Assembly: GCF_900102225.1 (NCBI RefSeq)
Contig: NZ_FNBF01000014.1
Coordinates: 1 to 44,631, forward strand
DNA length: 44,631 nt
Direction of reading: 5' to 3'
Source of the DNA: Eubacterium pyruvativorans
GTDB taxonomy: Bacteria; Bacillota; Clostridia; Peptostreptococcales; Anaerovoracaceae
This document shows positions 43,076 to 44,631 of the stretch, piece by piece. The notes beneath the pieces are model-generated. The model did not search any database and was not told where the DNA came from. It worked only from the letters and a program-made list of their open reading frames with translations. The position numbers were made by a program, and so were the translations under genes. Position 1 is the stretch's first letter. Each line of letters begins with the position of its first letter.

Positions 43076-44020
43076 TCAAACGCCCAGCGCGCCGATTACC
43101 TCTCCGATTCCCTGATCGATACAGACACTCCGGTCTGCAATCTCCCGGCTGCAGCCCGCCTCCCCCAGATTGACGCAGGCGTAGAAGGCATTCGGGTTCT
43201 GCTCCGTCTTCTTCCAGAAAGGGAATTTGATGATGACCGGTGTGTTCATTCCGACCCCCAGTTCCAGATACAGAACACGAAGCCGTTTATGCCGGCGCAG
43301 GAAATCCTGATACCGCTCCGCCGCCTGATGCCAGCCCCCGTCCTCCACGAAAGTCTCATCACAGCGAAGATTGGTAGTCATCAGATTGCCGTCGTCCGGA
43401 CAGACAGGAACCAGGTCGGACGGCACCCTCATACTGATCTCAGCACTTTCCGGAACAATCAGTTCTCCATGATCCCCGATCCGGTACCCTTCCGAGAGAA
43501 CCATCTTCCGGATCATCTCTTCGTTATCGTAGGTCCTGCCTTTCGATGCACCGCCGGGCGAACAGCTCTGGAACAGACCGTAATCCCCCTGGGTATAGAA
43601 AAGCTGCTTCTTATCGAATCCGCTCCTCTGAAAGCAATGATCCACATTGGTCGTCAGCACGAAGTAATCTTTGTCCTTCACCAGTTCGAGCAGCCTCCCA
43701 TAGAGGTCCGACGGAACCGGAGCATAGCGGTTAATCCAGATGTACCGGCACCAGTATCCCCAGAATTCTTCTATCGTTTCATACGGATAGAAACCGCCGG
43801 AATACATATCCTTGAATCCGTACTTCGCTTCAAAATCGGCGAAATATTTCCGGAACCGGTCTCCGGAATAGGTATACCCCGCTGCGGTGGACAACCCGCT
43901 TCCCGCACCGATCACAACTGCGTCCGCACTGGCCAGCTGCTCCCACAGTACGGAGATTTTCTCCTCAAAGCTCATTTTCGAACCGTTCATCATGAGCATA
44001 TCCGGATAATATATGTACAT
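43076..44020 (-). CDS. Class M sirtuin (SirTM), protein ADP-ribosyltransferase
   Basis: 314 residues. NAD-binding motif VVIGAGSGLSTAAGY (about 35-49), TTNVDHCF (123-130) and FYTQGDYGLFQ (141-151), where Gln replaces the His used by deacetylase sirtuins, the hallmark of SirTM. These enzymes mono-ADP-ribosylate a lipoylated GcvH-L protein in characterised species as part of an oxidative-stress response; no GcvH-L or LplA gene is visible here. The ATG at 44020 has AGGAGG 8 bases upstream. Operon with the macrodomain gene, driven by the promoter at 44129-44157. Confidence 0.92.
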   Translation of the reverse strand: MYIYYPDMLMMNGSKMSFEEKISVLWEQLASADAVVIGAGSGLSTAAGYTYSGDRFRKYFADFEAKYGFKDMYSGGFYPYETIEEFWGYWCRYIWINRYAPVPSDLYGRLLELVKDKDYFVLTTNVDHCFQRSGFDKKQLFYTQGDYGLFQSCSPGGASKGRTYDNEEMIRKMVLSEGYRIGDHGELIVPESAEISMRVPSDLVPVCPDDGNLMTTNLRCDETFVEDGGWHQAAERYQDFLRRHKRLRVLYLELGVGMNTPVIIKFPFWKKTEQNPNAFYACVNLGEAGCSREIADRSVCIDQGIGEVIGALGV

Positions 44021-44128
44021 CAGATATTCCTCCTGTTCGTCAATGATTCTGATCCGTGATCCCTCCTGAAACCGGTTCCTTCACCCGCTTTCTCAGATGT
44101 AACATAGATCATTTCATCTAACAACGTT

Positions 44129-44157
44129 ACTATAGCAGGAGTGTGCCTTGCTGTCAA
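44129..44157 (-). promoter_or_regulatory. Promoter of the sirtuin-macrodomain operon
   Basis: TTGACA (44157-44152), 17 bases, TATAGT (44134-44129) on the minus strand. This is close to the ideal housekeeping consensus and the best promoter in the window. Confidence 0.85.
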
Positions 44158-44222
44158 CATATTTATTACATTTAGTCATGACCTTGAGCCTTTGGCGATC
44201 GGAGGCAGATCACTTTTTGTAC

Positions 44223-44261
44223 AAAAAAAGACCGGCTGGACGATCGTCCATCGAGCCGGTC
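44223..44261 (-). terminator. Terminator of an upstream minus-strand unit
   Basis: GACCGGCT (44261-44254) pairs with AGCCGGTC (44237-44230) on the minus strand, with the inner palindrome GGACGATCGTCC, followed by seven T. It ends transcription entering from the right edge. Confidence 0.85.
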
Positions 44262-44483
44262 AGGGCATCAGCAAATTGTTGGATAACGAATAATAAGTTT
44301 CGCAAATTCAATTGAATAAAAATAGACATAGTCTAATGCCATCGGTAAAATTAAGTTACCACACAAAATCCACCAAGGAGGCAATGACTATGTGGTAGAG
44401 TCCGTATAGACGGGCATCACGTGAATTATATTCCCAGGCTATCCAAGACAATCTTCAGATTCCCTCTACGTTGTTTACCTTTT

Positions 44484-44631
44484 TCAGACAGAAAAAGAGC
44501 AGTCCGCTGCTATGCGAACCGCTCCCTCGGGCAACCCTCGCGTGGATAACTCCTGCCCTTCGAACTTCGCCTCCGGCTCGTTCTCAGGGGGCTTCTTACG
44601 CCGTAGGTTGCTCCCGCTCAGCCTTCGTCTT
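44484..44631 (-). CDS. Partial reading frame at the right edge, unrecognised
   Basis: An open frame enters from the right edge and ends at TGA 44486-44484. It encodes about 48 residues rich in Arg, Glu, Pro and Gly (KKPPENEPEAKFEGQEL). No family is recognised and the start is outside the window, so it could be a chance frame. The stretch 44262-44483 shows no other gene except a four-codon frame at about 44375 with an ideal AAGGAGG site. Confidence 0.3.
   Translation of the reverse strand, partial: RRRLSGSNLRRKKPPENEPEAKFEGQELSTRGLPEGAVRIAADCSFSV

Overview
The window looks like a chromosomal segment of a GC-rich low-branching Firmicute (Bacillota, probably a Clostridia/Lachnospiraceae-like gut organism). 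Support comes from the strong GGAGG-type ribosome binding sites, Firmicute-typical families (YdbC/PC4-like ssDNA-binding protein, DUF3793, DUF2207+LemA, class M sirtuin with zinc macrodomain, sortase-type surface protein, lipoprotein) and Firmicute-style promoters and terminators. The genus cannot be fixed by reading alone. Almost every gene is on the minus strand; the only plus-strand genes are the remains of one decayed operon near 39.7-40.6 kb.

Layout. 1-325: end of an IS256-family insertion sequence. 408-1450: a dispersed intergenic repeat, then ydbC with a highly folded leader. 1.45-12.2 kb: metallophosphoesterase, a large PAS/GGDEF/EAL signalling protein, LtrA-like membrane protein plus flavodoxin, ketopantoate reductase-like enzyme, glucose-6-phosphate isomerase overlapping a CHASE-GGDEF-PAS diguanylate cyclase. 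12.4-14.8 kb: ZIP metal transporter, ferredoxin-nitroreductase, small lipoprotein. 14.8-15.5 kb: two more copies of the dispersed repeat. 15.5-18.1 kb: ilvB-ilvN (acetolactate synthase) with a transcription attenuator in the leader. 18.2-22.7 kb: ABC-class ATPase, LemA, DUF2207 membrane protein. 22.8-24.6 kb: adenine deaminase.

25.3-36.2 kb is an island of visibly lower GC than its flanks. It abuts a truncated ABC-transporter ATPase gene, and a perfect inverted repeat sits at the breakpoint. It carries a tightly packed operon: a small XRE regulator, a CoiA-like zinc protein, a coiled-coil protein with a degenerate P-loop-like segment, an unrecognised protein, and a 1755-residue DEAH helicase with a DUF1998 C-terminus. 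The helicase resembles the large DUF1998 helicases of Druantia and DISARM-type phage defence, but I cannot match the partner proteins to any named subtype. This is the best candidate for an undescribed system in the window.

36.2-44.6 kb is accessory and decaying DNA: an internally deleted HxlR regulator, DUF3793 with two metal-regulator-like operators, a VWA surface protein whose best start codon is out of frame, a degraded GntR-ABC transporter operon, a SAM methyltransferase with a third copy of the same operator, an Rrf2 regulator beside a fragment of its likely NAD(P)H-binding partner, and a compact class M sirtuin plus macrodomain operon with a clean promoter. No rRNA, tRNA or CRISPR array was seen.
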